Shown here piece by piece: positions 33,161 to 43,700 of a DNA stretch of 64,000 nt (the first letter of the stretch is position 1; each line of letters starts with the position of its first letter). Location: NCBI GenBank assembly GCA_023014485.1, contig JAJOZX010000874.1, forward strand, positions 959,501 through 1,023,500, in the 5' to 3' direction. Under the pieces are notes generated by a model that worked only from the letters and a program-made list of their open reading frames with translations, had not been told where the DNA came from and did no database searches. The position numbers were made by a program, and so were the translations under genes. The stretch comes from Bathynomus jamesi (taxonomy: Eukaryota; Arthropoda; Malacostraca; Isopoda; Cirolanidae).

Positions 33161-34521
33161 CAGGGTGGGGCACGGGAATCAAGTGTTTTTTGAATAGCTA
33201 GTAATCGGCCATTAGGAATGGGAGGGGCGTGCGGTAGGTAGCATTCCATTCCTGGGTTCATAGCATTTAACTTTAACTAACACTCACCTTTATCTTTCAG
33301 GTGCCATCATGGAGCAGTGGACGTTAGAACACCGCATGTTCGCGTATGATCATTTTGTTAGGAGAGGCGAGTCAGTGACAGCAGTTCAGCGTGCGTTTCG
33401 CCGCAGATTCAACATTCATCGAAATGACTCTGTTCCCGCTCGTGACACAATCTTACGTTGGGTTAACAATCTTCGAACAGGAGGCTCAATAATGAAAACA
33501 AAACCGAAGGGGCCGCAACGCACTGTGCGTACTCCAGAGAACGTTGAAAGGGTCAGACAAGCGATGTTGCAAAGCCCAGGCCGCTCTGCTCGGAGACATT
33601 CAGCTGCACTCGGAATCAGCAATCGTAATGTTAGACGGATTTTGCATGAAGAATTACATTTTCACCCATACAAGTTAGCGATGGTGCAGGAATTGAATGT
33701 AAACGATTGCCCCCAACGACTGAATTTTGCACAGGAAATGCTTGCACTTTATGAGCAGAATGAAAACATGATGGTGGTAATGAGTGATGAAGCCCATTTC
33801 CACCTTAATGGGGCCGCCAACAATCAAAACTGTCGGTATTGGGCTGCTGAAAATCCGCGACAACTCCATGAAAAACCGCTGCATAGCCCTAAGGTTACAG
33901 TTTGGTGCGCGGTGGGAAAGTTTGGCGTCATCGGTCCCTATTTCTTCGAACAAAATGGGGTTACCGTTACCATAACATCTGGGCGTTACATTGAGATGGT
34001 GAACACCTTTTTCATCCCTGAGTTACGAAGAAGGCGTATTGCTCGTCGACATTTGTGGTTTCAGCAAGATGGGGCCACGCCACACACCGCCAGAGCGTCA
34101 ATGGCTGTTCTTCGCCCCCTGTTTCCCAACCATCTCATTTCGAGATTTGGTGACATTGCATGGCCCCCTCGGTCCCCTGACTTGTCCACATTTGACTTCT
34201 TTCTATGGGGGTACCTCAAGTCACGTGTCTACGAGGACAAGCCCCGTACATTAGATGCATTGAAGGAAGCGATCCGTCAACAAATCATCCAAATCAACAG
34301 AGACCTGCTGGGAAGAGTGGAGGCCAATTTTCGTAAACGCCTTCAACAATGCGTCGACGGCCAAGGACATCATATGCCAGATATAATTTTCGGTACATGA
34401 TTATTATGACATGAAATGCTATGTTCTTACGAATGTTGTTCTACCAATATATTTTCTTTACAAAAATAAATATCATTTTCCTGATTATTCCAAAAACACT
34501 TGGTTCCCGTGCCCCACCCTG
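33161..34521 (+). mobile_element. Intact Tc1/mariner-superfamily transposon (DD41D)
   Basis: Terminal inverted repeats of about 30 bp: CAGGGTGGGGCACGGGAA (33161) and its complement TTCCCGTGCCCCACCCTG (ends 34521), with the inner AAGTGTTTTT also matched. TA flanks both ends. A single uninterrupted transposase ORF, 1361 bp total. It lies between the two halves of the decayed Maverick and is clearly younger. Confidence 0.93.
33309..34400 (+). CDS. Tc1/mariner-type transposase, full length
   Basis: 363 codons, no stop or frameshift, starting MEQWTLEHRMFAYDHF nine bases after a CAG. The N-terminal HTH (about 1-60) is followed by a second HTH region (RSARRHSAALGISNRNVRRI, about 90-110). Catalytic residues are VVMSDEAHFHLNG (first Asp, about 160), WFQQDGATPHTA (second Asp, about 249) and RSPDLSTFDFFLWGYLK (third Asp). 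Counting gives 41 residues between the second and third Asp (DD41D). Length is typical of the superfamily. It may be active; no host context suggests domestication. Confidence 0.93.
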   Translation: MEQWTLEHRMFAYDHFVRRGESVTAVQRAFRRRFNIHRNDSVPARDTILRWVNNLRTGGSIMKTKPKGPQRTVRTPENVERVRQAMLQSPGRSARRHSAALGISNRNVRRILHEELHFHPYKLAMVQELNVNDCPQRLNFAQEMLALYEQNENMMVVMSDEAHFHLNGAANNQNCRYWAAENPRQLHEKPLHSPKVTVWCAVGKFGVIGPYFFEQNGVTVTITSGRYIEMVNTFFIPELRRRRIARRHLWFQQDGATPHTARASMAVLRPLFPNHLISRFGDIAWPPRSPDLSTFDFFLWGYLKSRVYEDKPRTLDALKEAIRQQIIQINRDLLGRVEANFRKRLQQCVDGQGHHMPDIIFGT

Positions 34522-34687
34522 TATATATATATTAATAACAAACAAGGGTTATGGTAGCAAAAGAGTACGGTATCATAGGTACCAGGTACCTGGTAACGTT
34601 TCCTATGGGTGTTACGACACACTTTCGTACACCTAAGTTCCTTCAAACACCCCAGCTTCTGGGTCCGAAAATTGTGGGTCCCTAGAG

Positions 34688-37600
34688 TCAGTTGTGGCGG
34701 TTGGTCGCCTCATCTTCCACGCACACTAGCTCCTTCAACGAATCAAAGTTAACGATCCGTTGGTTCGCCTGGTTAAGCGTGATGCCCTTAGCCTTCACGA
34801 TATATTTCATCTCCTCCCCCACCCTCACCCGTATCCCATAAGTTTTTGGACATATTGAGAAAAAAGATTCGGCGTATGCGATATCACCATAATTATCCTT
34901 GATCTTATCCGTCAACTCTCCGAGGAATTCCCCAACAGGCGGCATGTATCTATGTCGGCGTACAGAACCCTCCGCCCAAGAGAATGTAAGAGACCCCAAA
35001 GTTTGATGTGAGAGTATGCGGTTGTGAATCTGGCTACAGGTATGTTTGTAACACGTGAGGTATCTGTGGTCAATTCGGTAATGTTGTACTTTATTATGTG
35101 CGTATTACCTACATTAACGATCTCCATGACCTCTTTATCGGGAGCGTTGGCATAATCCGACACCTCGTTATAACTTTGGGCTAGATGAACGTTCTCCTTG
35201 CCTGTATTCTGTGCAAATTTTCCCCAAAGACTATTTAGAAACAACTTTTCACTAAAGCGCTTGCCCGGATACTTTATAGTTTGGGAACGGCAGATTTTTC
35301 ATCTTCGGTATCAACCCCTCGCGGATACACTGATGCTTCTACCGTATCCTTCGAAAAACTGTTTATATATGGCGTGAAAAGGTTGGATAACTTCTGAAAC
35401 CTCCACAACTCAAGTATCTTCAATATTCTGTAGCCATGGCGAACGGCTAGGGACAGCTCAGTGCTTGTATATACGACTCTGATCTTCCGCTGGTTGGTTG
35501 TGTGATTACAAGCCCCACTGTTTTCTGTGCACTTCACGCACAGGGAACATGAGCTTGTGGTCTATAACGACGGGTAAGATCGGCATCCATAAGTCATGAG
35601 GGGGTAGGACGTCTACGAAAGAAAGACCGAAATAGTTCTTGTTCAAATTTATTGAGAACTCTTCGATGGTGGGCAGGTCAGGTCCCACCAACTTTTCAGG
35701 TGCTCCTACGAGTTACGGATTGTTCTTCATCACGTAGGGGTATAAAGAACAGAAGTCGTACGCCCTCTGTACGCGGAAAGTATAGCTTGAAGGGATTTGT
35801 ACGCCCTCCGAACAAGCTATCACTGCATTTGAGAGGATCCAACACCATTGAACGCTTGATCGTGTTTGTCTTCATGGTACTGTCTATCTGTTCCATCCGT
35901 GCATCATACTCATGCTCCCACAAGATCTTGTGAGTGAAAGGGGCGCCTATAAGGTGATCGCGGGTGCAGGTCCATGCAAGACTGTCGGCAGGAGATCTAC
36001 CGTTAGATATCTCCTACGATTCCACACTCAGGACGGGGGCACCAGCAACCGTTAAAGGAGTACACAGTCTTCTCACCAGTGACACGGTTTTCGCTTAGAC
36101 CAGGGGTTCCCAAACTTTTACCACCAAGGACCCCTAAATATTAATTCCGTACGGACATAGACCCCTCACAAAAAAAATTATGAATTCAGTTACAAACTAT
36201 AGTATATTTCATAAACATAGATAGCTTTTAAATTAATGTAAAATTAAACATTCTACGCTCATTAAACCAGTTTAATAAACACTTACCGAATGTCTAGTGT
36301 GAAATGGAAATTTATTTTAATATAGTTAATGTTACTATTTTTCCAAAAGCTTAGAGACCCCCTGGAAGCTTCCTACAGGCCCCTGGGGGTCTGTACAGAC
36401 CACTTTGGGAATCCCTGGCTTAGACCATCAACCCAAAAAACACGACCATTGACCTTAATGGGTACTTCCCCCGTGTTGCGGGCATGTTTTATGTTTAAAC
36501 CCGTTTGGAGGTAGTCCTACGTAATTTAAAGTGTCGCTAGTGAGGAAAGTGTAATGGAAATACCCTTTAAAAACTTCGGCGGCTACGCCCATTACCATTG
36601 GTGGCTTGGCTAATTTACAAGTGTGAATAATGTGTCTTTAAACTGTACATTACCTCTTATTTGCATCTGGATAAGTTTGTTTCCTCTTTTCAAGGGGTCG
36701 CCTGTAAATATCTCCGATCACTAGTGCTAAAGCAGTTTCATATAAAGGAACTGTGCCAAACTTTGCCCCATTATGGGCAAGAATATGCACAGTCAGTTTT
36801 TTGAACTTGTCCGCTAACTTGACAGTATAGGATACAAGGGGTTTCACAGGGCTGTCGTGTGCGATCTTTTTAAAAACGTTTGTCCATTTACCATATTTGT
36901 GACATTCATCATACTCAGCCTCCATGCACTCATCGCAGATAGTCTGACATACAAGTAGATGTGAGATAACCTCATTGGTTTCAACAACCGTGTTTGTTTC
37001 TTTATCGTAGTACACAATTATACAAGGTCTATTTTTAGGTTTAACATCTTTCATATAACATACATGCTTTACACCATCTGCCTTATATTTCTCATGGCAT
37101 GTAGGACAATGAATTTCATCACATTTATGCTTGAATTTCCCCCAGTTATCCATCATATGAAACATACCACATTCACAGATTCTCATTTTCTTGCAGGTGC
37201 CAATTGATTTATGGAGCTCAAAACAATTATTATTAAAAAATGTACGTCTACACATATTACAGTCTCTCTTCTCAGCTTCAACTACAGGGCTTTCACATTT
37301 AGAGCTTTTACACTGCTCACATACTATGTGGCATCCTTGCAATGTTTCACTATATCTTCCACAAACTCGAGACACCCCTTACACAAATCATGATGCCTTC
37401 CATATTTTCGACTTTTATTATAACTCGCGTAAAGAGCCCTTATATTACGGATGGGGAGATACGTTGCTCCTGACAGTCCTAAAATAAGTAGGGGCCTTGT
37501 ACTATCTCTCACACAGCTTTTAAAAACATACACAGTCCTACGACAATCATCCATTCCAAATACAACTATACGAACATTCATTTCCTCCTCTACCCTTTTC

Positions 37601-38090
37601 AGCTATTCAGGACCTATATTACAGTCAAACTCAAACTAGCCACAGAAGATAGTTTAAGAGCACGCTGCACAACCGTAGGCAACCAAATTTTTTTGGCCCG
37701 AGTAATTACCACTGTAAACATATGAGCTAAGATTACTGCTACAAAGCCGCAACCACGATCGGCGTCTATATGCCGCCTGAAAATAATCGGAGAATTGAAG
37801 TTAAGAGTATAAAGTGTTGCACCTTGACCCGCAACACGGAATACATGGTCAATATCTACCGTGAAGTTTCCCATATTGAAGGCTGTACTGCTTTGAGAGG
37901 TCTGCATTACACGGTCTAATATATATTCTATATCTACAACGGCGAAGCGTCTGAATAGTATTACTACCAAAAAATCATCTACATACCCGTCATCTGACCC
38001 GAACCCGAAGGACAGCCTCGTCCTGACTTCACGTTCCTCACGGTTCTGAAGGGCAAACTCCAAAATAATACGTTCAACTACGCGACGCAA
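34688..38090 (-). pseudogene. Maverick/Polinton protein-primed DNA polymerase B, decayed
   Basis: Pieces in order on the minus strand. N-terminal region 37614-38090. Cys/His-rich fingers and exonuclease start 36650-37581 (CEQCKSSKC, CNMCRRTF, IVYYDKETN as the Exo I D-x-E, ILAHNGAKF as Exo II). Central polymerase 35274-35923 (DSLFGGRTNPFKLYF, VDVLPPHDLWMPILPV). Palm C-terminus 34688-35244 (LNSLWGKFAQ as motif B; VLYADIDTCRL where the usual YxDTD motif C is altered). At least five frameshifts and a 317-bp MITE (36101-36417) break it. Its role would be protein-primed replication of the element; this copy is dead. Confidence 0.85.
36101..36417. mobile_element. hAT-like MITE inside the polymerase gene
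   Basis: Termini CAGGGGTTCCCAAAC and TTTGGGAATCCCTG form imperfect inverted repeats. The flanks carry an exact 8-bp duplication GCTTAGAC (36093-36100 and 36418-36425), the hAT target-site size. 317 bp, no coding capacity. Confidence 0.9.
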
Positions 38091-38631
38091 ACGGTGTTCA
38101 ACACCATTGTTATACAGGGATCAGGGTAAATTCTGACTATGTACCGATTTCTAGTCAGGGCAGGGGTGGGGATGGCGGTGCGTACCAACTCAAATGTTAT
38201 ACCATCCTCTACAGAACGAAAAGCTGCTGATGTTGTGGAGAATGTACCCGGAATTGAACAAGAATAAGAGGACGTATTTTTATTTGAGAAAGGAGCTGTG
38301 TGTGGGTTGTGTCGTAAAACGTAGAGGGTAGGGGCTCTATTAGTGGGAGTCTAACAGCCGGTGCACTCCTGGCACGCTTTATACCTTACGTGCGTGGTGG
38401 TGCTACAGTTGTCGCTGGTGTGAGTTCGTCAGCGGGGATGGAGTCTATGACCACAACTACACTGTCATCAAGATCGTCTGCAATATCGATGATGGGGACA
38501 TGATGCTGTGCCACGTTGTCATTTACGGTTCTGTGGAAGAAGAGGAAACAAAACTGTCGAATATAAGCAAAACCACTAAAATTTTTATTATATTGTGTAA
38601 ACGATCCACTTACGAGTGTGACGTGTTAGAG

Positions 38632-39261
38632 ATGGATTCTGTGGAAAAATTCAGGTTCACGAGCCCCTCCACTTGCATTATATCTGGCCCTACAGGATGT
38701 GGTAAAACTGTGTTTATGCTTAAAATCATTAAAGATAAGGGAGAGATGTTCTCAAAATTTGTGCATAAAGTTATATGGTGCTATTCGACGTACCAATCAA
38801 TATTCAACGAGTACCAAGATGATATTTTCTTCCACAAAGGTGTATATGACGTTAATTCGTTAAAGGGAAATGAACATACAGTCATTGTAATTGAAGATCT
38901 CATGTTGGAAATGGATTAAACGTTTGCGGAGATATTTACAGTGTTCTCCCACCATCTTAACATAAGCGTGTTCTTCATCAATCAGAATCTATTTTTCAAA
39001 AATAGATACATGCGCGATGTGTCGTTAAACAGGCAATATCTAATCTTATTCGCACAACGTAGAGATATGTCACAAATTGGAGTATTAGCCAATCAAATGT
39101 TTCCGGATCAGTGTAAGGAGTTTTTGGAAGTTTATAAAGAAGTTAGAAGTCGACGTTACGGATATTTGCTTTGTGACTTTCACCCGCAAAACACGTTTAG
39201 AATGCTTCTAAGAACGAATATATTCCCAAACGAGGCTGAAACGGTGTATATTCCAGAATGA
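38632..39261 (+). pseudogene. Maverick/Polinton genome-packaging ATPase (FtsK/HerA-type)
   Basis: Start MDSVEKFRFTSPSTC at 38632 chosen because it immediately precedes the P-loop; the ORF is open upstream to 38500. Walker A is SGPTGCGKT (about residues 18-26) and Walker B HTVIVIEDLMLEMD (about 82-95). A single in-frame stop (38917-38919) follows, and the same frame continues with FSHHLNISVFFINQN, including a candidate Q sensor residue, and ends ETVYIPE at 39261. About 209 residues is normal for this ATPase. It would pump DNA into capsids. One stop codon is the only visible lesion. Confidence 0.85.
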
Positions 39262-39580
39262 CAAACAGACTAAAGAAATGCCATCAATTAATAAAAATCT
39301 ATCATCGACTGCCCTGCGCATTGCAACAGATGTTTGTGAAACATATCGACTTGGACTTTTTAAAATGCATCTATGAAATCTCTCTTAACGTTATAAAATG
39401 TAATGTACCAATGAAACCCCTCAGAATGCTAGCCCACACTATTAGAAGAGCATAATACGTACACTCGCTCGTAAAAGTTATTCTGTGGGGAAGAAAAAAC
39501 GAATTATTATACAAAGAGGGGGTTCATTCGTCCCCATCTTGTTTTCAGTTTTGGATCCTTTACTCTTTGGATTAATATAA
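39258..39580 (+). pseudogene. Small Maverick protein, basic
   Basis: ATG overlaps the ATPase stop (ATGA at 39258). MTNRLKKCHQLIKIYHRLPC..FVKHIDLDFLKCIYEIS (65 codons) ends at 39455, with the likely continuation GKKKRIIIQRGGSFVPILF in a shifted frame at 39485-39575. Basic tail followed by a short hydrophobic segment. Small basic genes directly after the ATPase are common in Polintons; the function is not known to me. Confidence 0.5.
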
Positions 39581-40260
39581 TGAAGAAAGTGGTAGTGATT
39601 CTTTACGAGGTGTATGCTTCACTGCAAAGTTCAAAGATTCCAGACACAGTTCTAGAACCCCGTAAAAGCAGGCTTAAAAGAATGGAAAGCGAATTTTAGC
39701 CCTTTTAAACAGTGAAAAGTCACCTGATGAGAAAATCTTATACCAAGAAGCTCTGCAGAAATTTCTTCACGAGTACGAAAATTATAAGAATCCGGCAGAG
39801 ATCCCCGTAGTTATTACGGACAGCGCGGACAACGATGAGCTTGGCGACATAGGACCTAGGTCCGACGCTAGAGATAATGAACCAAAGAATAACGGGTCGG
39901 CCCTATAACATATCGAGCATGTATTAAAAAGTAGCCTCCCACATACATTGAGGAATAAGGGTTTAAGTCTTTATTATCTATTGAGTGAGGACCCCATCTT
40001 CCAATGTAGCATTAAAGGCGAGATCATTGTGGCAGGAACAAAGTATAGGGCTCGAATATCGTAGATATCGTCCATGATCTGGTGAGAAAGTGGGGTAGGC
40101 CCTCACCATCAGGATGGAAGAATATTAAAGCAAGACTACAAGAAATAAATGTCCCCAAAATATTGATGAGAAATCTGAACAGGTTAAAAGACTTGGAGCA
40201 AGCATCGAAGGTGCCACAAGAGAGCACGGCATTTCCCCAGCGCGGTAGCACCTTTGAAGA
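39581..40260 (+). pseudogene. Maverick hypothetical protein upstream of integrase
   Basis: Starts MKKVVVILYEVYAS at 39581. The reading SRLKRMESE.. then shifts to ALLNSEKSPDEKILYQEALQKFLHEYE, followed by an acidic stretch (TDSADNDELGD). After a stop at 39906, HVLKSSLPHTLRNKGLSLYYLL and CSIKGEIIVAGTKYRA follow, and the end near 40260 is Arg/Lys-rich. At least three frame breaks. Position between the ATPase and integrase and its helical character suggest a virion or accessory protein; this is inference. Confidence 0.45.
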
Positions 40261-40276
40261 GGAGAAAGAATAGACC

Positions 40277-41304
40277 AATGGCTAACATATTAAGAAAACG
40301 CTATTATGACATTTCTAACCCCGCCTCCTACAGAGGCGTTGATAGACTGTGCAGAGGTGTTTATAATGAGGGAATAAGGAAAAAAGATGTTGAGAGGTTT
40401 TTGCAGGAGCAGGATGCTTATACACTTCATAAGCCGGTGAGAAAAAGGATTAAAACAGCCAAGACAATCGCGGCCTCGATTGACTCTATTTGGCAAGCGG
40501 ATTTAACAGACATGCAAAGATATTCACTCTACAATGATGGCTACCGCTACAGTCTATTCATAATAGAGGTATTCTCTAGATATCTGTGGCTAATTCCTCT
40601 ATAAAATAAATCGCCTGAAACGGTTGCTACAGCCACCAAAACGCTGATGTTAAAGAAAACAGGATTCCAGGCTATTTTCGTACGGATATGGGGAATGAAT
40701 TTATAAGCCGAGCTTTTCAGAACATTCTGACAGAGTTTAATATCAGCTAGTACACTACCAATTCTATACATAAGGCCTCTTTAGCTGAAAGAGTTCAAAG
40801 TACCATAAAGGAACGCATGCATCACTGGCCTCATCATACAACAGTTCAAATCATCGCTCCATTGGGACAACACCTAACGAGGTTTTAGAAAGAGATACGG
40901 ACACAGATCTTGAGGTGAGAAGAGATATTCGTAGAACCATGCCACACACTACACGTTTCAAAATCAATGATTATGTAAGGCTGTCGCGTTCGGGTAATAA
41001 ATTCGCGAAGGGATTTGAGCAAGGTTGGACACGTGGGACTTTCAAAGTTTGGGCTATGAGACCTAAAGGCGAGATAATGCTGTATTACGGTGAAGATTTG
41101 AATGGGAAAGAGATCGGAGGAGGCTTTTACCGCGAGGTGTTGCAGAAAGTGACATTTGATTTAGGAAAAATTGTGTTTAAAATTGAAAACATTTTAGGCA
41201 GCAAAGGATGAGGAAAGCGAAAAATACACCTGGTGAAATGGCTAGGATACCCAGAAAGCTCCAACAACTATATAAAAGCTGCTGCAATAATGAAGATTAA
41301 ATAG
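40277..41304 (+). pseudogene. Maverick/Polinton retroviral-type integrase with C-terminal chromodomain-like segment
   Basis: Starts MANILRKRYYDISNPAS at 40277. SIWQADLTDMQRYS (about residues 75-88) supplies the first catalytic Asp, and YSLFIIEVFSRYLWLIPL follows. Stops appear at 40602 and later; MGNEF at 40690 in another frame marks the second Asp region. ORF 40915-41211 (TTRFKINDYVRLSRSGNKFAKGF..WTRGTFKV) is the C-terminal SH3-like segment. A chromodomain-like end VKWLGYPESSNNY follows at 41229-41270. It would insert element DNA; it is broken in at least five places. Confidence 0.85.
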
Positions 41305-41305
41305 T

Positions 41306-42182
41306 ATGCAACATATCGCCTAACCATTTCTACCTCACACTCCCGTCCTCTTCTTCTCTGTCTGTACATCCTGACAACATCCTGTCCTAGTTTATAACAG
41401 AACTCCATGGGCCCGTTGAAATGGGTCATCATCCGTATGAGGTGGGGATGTGTGAAATTCAGCTGGACACCCTCTTTTTAAGTATTGATTATAAAGAAAC
41501 CGTTTTTACAATTCTTAGAGACCTTCATGAGTGTGAAAAAGCTGGGTTAACTTGGGATGAAACCATGCGTACCGCCCGGAGTGGGGATGCACGGTATTAA
41601 ACTACAGTAGTAACACTAGGCCCGGGCCGCTATGATGCGGCCGAGGATGTTGTGAGAGACTTAAACGTTAGATTAAAAAGCTCAAATCTTACGGCTGATT
41701 TAGTATACGAAATCTTAAACAAAGAATCCCCTGCACATATTCTGACCATAAAATCACAAGCTAACAGAAATATTAAAGACAAAGGGTTGTTGAAAATTAT
41801 AACCTAGGGACGATATGGCGCAGCCCTCCAAAGAGATACCTTTCACGAAGTACAACGGGATTTGTCCAGCCTAATGTATCAGCTGAAATAAGAGAAATTG
41901 GGCGATGGGTATCCAACCCCAGACATGTGTTATATTTACAGAAATATTGTGGAGCATCAGATTGTTGGGGATACTCAAGCGCGCCTGCTTCGTATCGCTC
42001 ACATTTCCAATCATAGAGGACAGAGCTTGAGCATTACATATGACAAACCTCATCATGTGAATGTCACGACTAATCTATTAACCAATATCACAAAATATAT
42101 AAGAAAGATTGAGGGGAAAAGTTTCCCATTCGGTGATGGGAGCTTAACGGTGAAGCTCCACTTTCATCGCATTGAGTTATAA
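41306..42182 (+). pseudogene. Maverick putative minor capsid (penton-like) protein
   Basis: Reading on the plus strand in shifting frames: ELHGPVEMGHHPYEVGMCEI near 41405-41460, TVFTILRDLHECEKAGLTW near 41500, then ORF 41898-42182 (GDGYPTPDMCYIYRNIVE, HQIVGDTQARLLRIAHI, VKLHFHRIEL). The position right after the integrase and the beta-strand-rich pattern fit the minor capsid gene of Polintons, but the assignment rests on context and general resemblance. Its stop overlaps the next ATG by one base (TAATG). Confidence 0.5.
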
Positions 42183-42264
42183 TGGAACGAAAGCCTTTCA
42201 TAGGCTATCGAGGGGTGAAATACCAGCGTGGGAATGGGCTTGGATCCATTTTTTCAACCACACT
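42182..42264 (+). pseudogene. First 27 codons of a further Maverick gene, cut by a LINE
   Basis: Starts MERKPFIGYRGVKYQRGNGL at 42182 and continues GSIFSTT. Tyr/Arg/Gly-rich start of the kind found on small Polinton virion proteins. At about 42265 the sequence switches to antisense LINE family 3 coding sequence, so the rest of this gene and the expected major capsid gene are missing. Confidence 0.45.
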
Positions 42265-42477
42265 ACATACGACTGTCCCCTTGTCAGTTTTTGGGATACT
42301 GAAAGATGATTCGTACTGAGCTCTTAATATTTCAGATACTTCTGTTAGATCATCCAATAAATCACTGTTCTCATTTTTTGAAGGTCCGATAGTCGCATGG
42401 TTTTTCGACTTTCTTTTTGTGAAATTATAGAAGTACTTTGAGTTGGTATTTTTCGCTTCTATAGCGTCGTCTTCTTT

Positions 42478-43502
42478 TTATATATGCTTCTCGATTAGGT
42501 CCTGCATGACGACATCGATACTTTGCAGTTTATCATTTAATATTTTTCTGATGTTGTTATCTTTAGAATTACTTAATTTTGCAGTCACTCTTTTTCTCTT
42601 TCGAAACAATGCCCTCTTTTGTCTTTCGAACCTGCTTCTCTTTCCTCTTTGTTGTATCTTTGGGACATGTTTTTCCACAATTTCTAACGTCTTCTCCCCT
42701 AAAGTCATTAGCATCTCCTCCGTTGTCTTAGTCTCGAAAATGGTTTTCCAATCTATTACTTCCATGCTGGATGTCACATCTTCCGAGTTTATAGCTTTGG
42801 AGTGAAAATTAAAAATTTCGAATTTGCTTCCTTCTGTTGTGCTTGTTCTTTCCTTTCCTGTTGCCTTTATATTAGTTGTTATTTCAATGATGTTGTGATC
42901 CGATATCATAGTTGGGGATATTTCTACATTATAAATTAGATTACTGTTGTTTGTGAATACCAAATCTAGGCAGTTGTTTTTTCTTGTTTTCTGTTATTTC
43001 TTGCGTTAACATAAATTCATCAGCTAGAGCTAGTAGCATTTTTACCTGCTCCTGGTCTTCTCGTGTGCCCCCTTTGTCCTCGTGTATACATATATTTTTT
43101 CCTATCCTTTTATATTTCATGAATGGGAAATTAAAATCACCACAGAGAAAAATATTTGGGGTTGGAGAGTGTAGATCTTTTAGCAAGTTTCTTACCTCTG
43201 TAATGGAATCTGAAAATTTTGAGGTTGGTGTGTTTGGGGGTCTGTACATTACAATTAGTACCATATTTAATTTTTCAACTTTTGCTGCTACACATCCTAC
43301 GTAGTTGTTTGAGGTACTTATAGCCATTTCGGCTATGTGCCTTTCGCGTGTGTACGTAAATAGCACATCCTCCTTTACGTCTCACTGTTCTGTCTGCTCG
43401 GAGGATGTTATAGTTGTCAATTTGTTTTTCTTTTTTGTCAATACAGGACTCACAATTTTCACAGTTCGCTGGCAGTCCTTTAGATGAGTTTCCGTGAGAC
43501 AT
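42478..43502 (-). pseudogene. LINE family 3 endonuclease and linker
   Basis: ORFs 43275-43502, 42941-43366 and 42478-42963 tile one reading. CESCIDKKEKQIDNYNILRADRT, then GGCAIYVHTRK, VLIVMYRPPNTP, GDFNFPFMKYK and LVFTNNSNLIYNVEISP with ISDHNIIE (catalytic His) follow the order of an APE-type endonuclease. The linker FERQKRALFRKRKRVTAKL matches family 2 (WLERQKRRIFRKRKRVEAKL). Two frameshifts. It continues as RT linker to 42265. Confidence 0.82.
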
Positions 43503-43700
43503 ACAAAGTCTGCTCCGGCTTCTTGCATGAGTCGTTTCAGGTATACAACTTTGTTCGTGGAATGGTTTGATTTAAGGCCCTGTATGTTGGCTGGGATTAT
43601 TTTTCTTTTTTTTCTTTTTCACATACAGGTGGTTCTGATTTGTTTTCCAGTGGGGGTGCCGGTTTCGTTGCCTTGTGGTCCTCCGAAAATTTACCTCTTT

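Noticed and set aside
34421..34687. Possible continuation of the polymerase gene up to the DD41D transposon
   Set aside because: 34421-34521 is the transposon's own end and 34522-34687 shows no reading frame; the polymerase reading stops at 34688.
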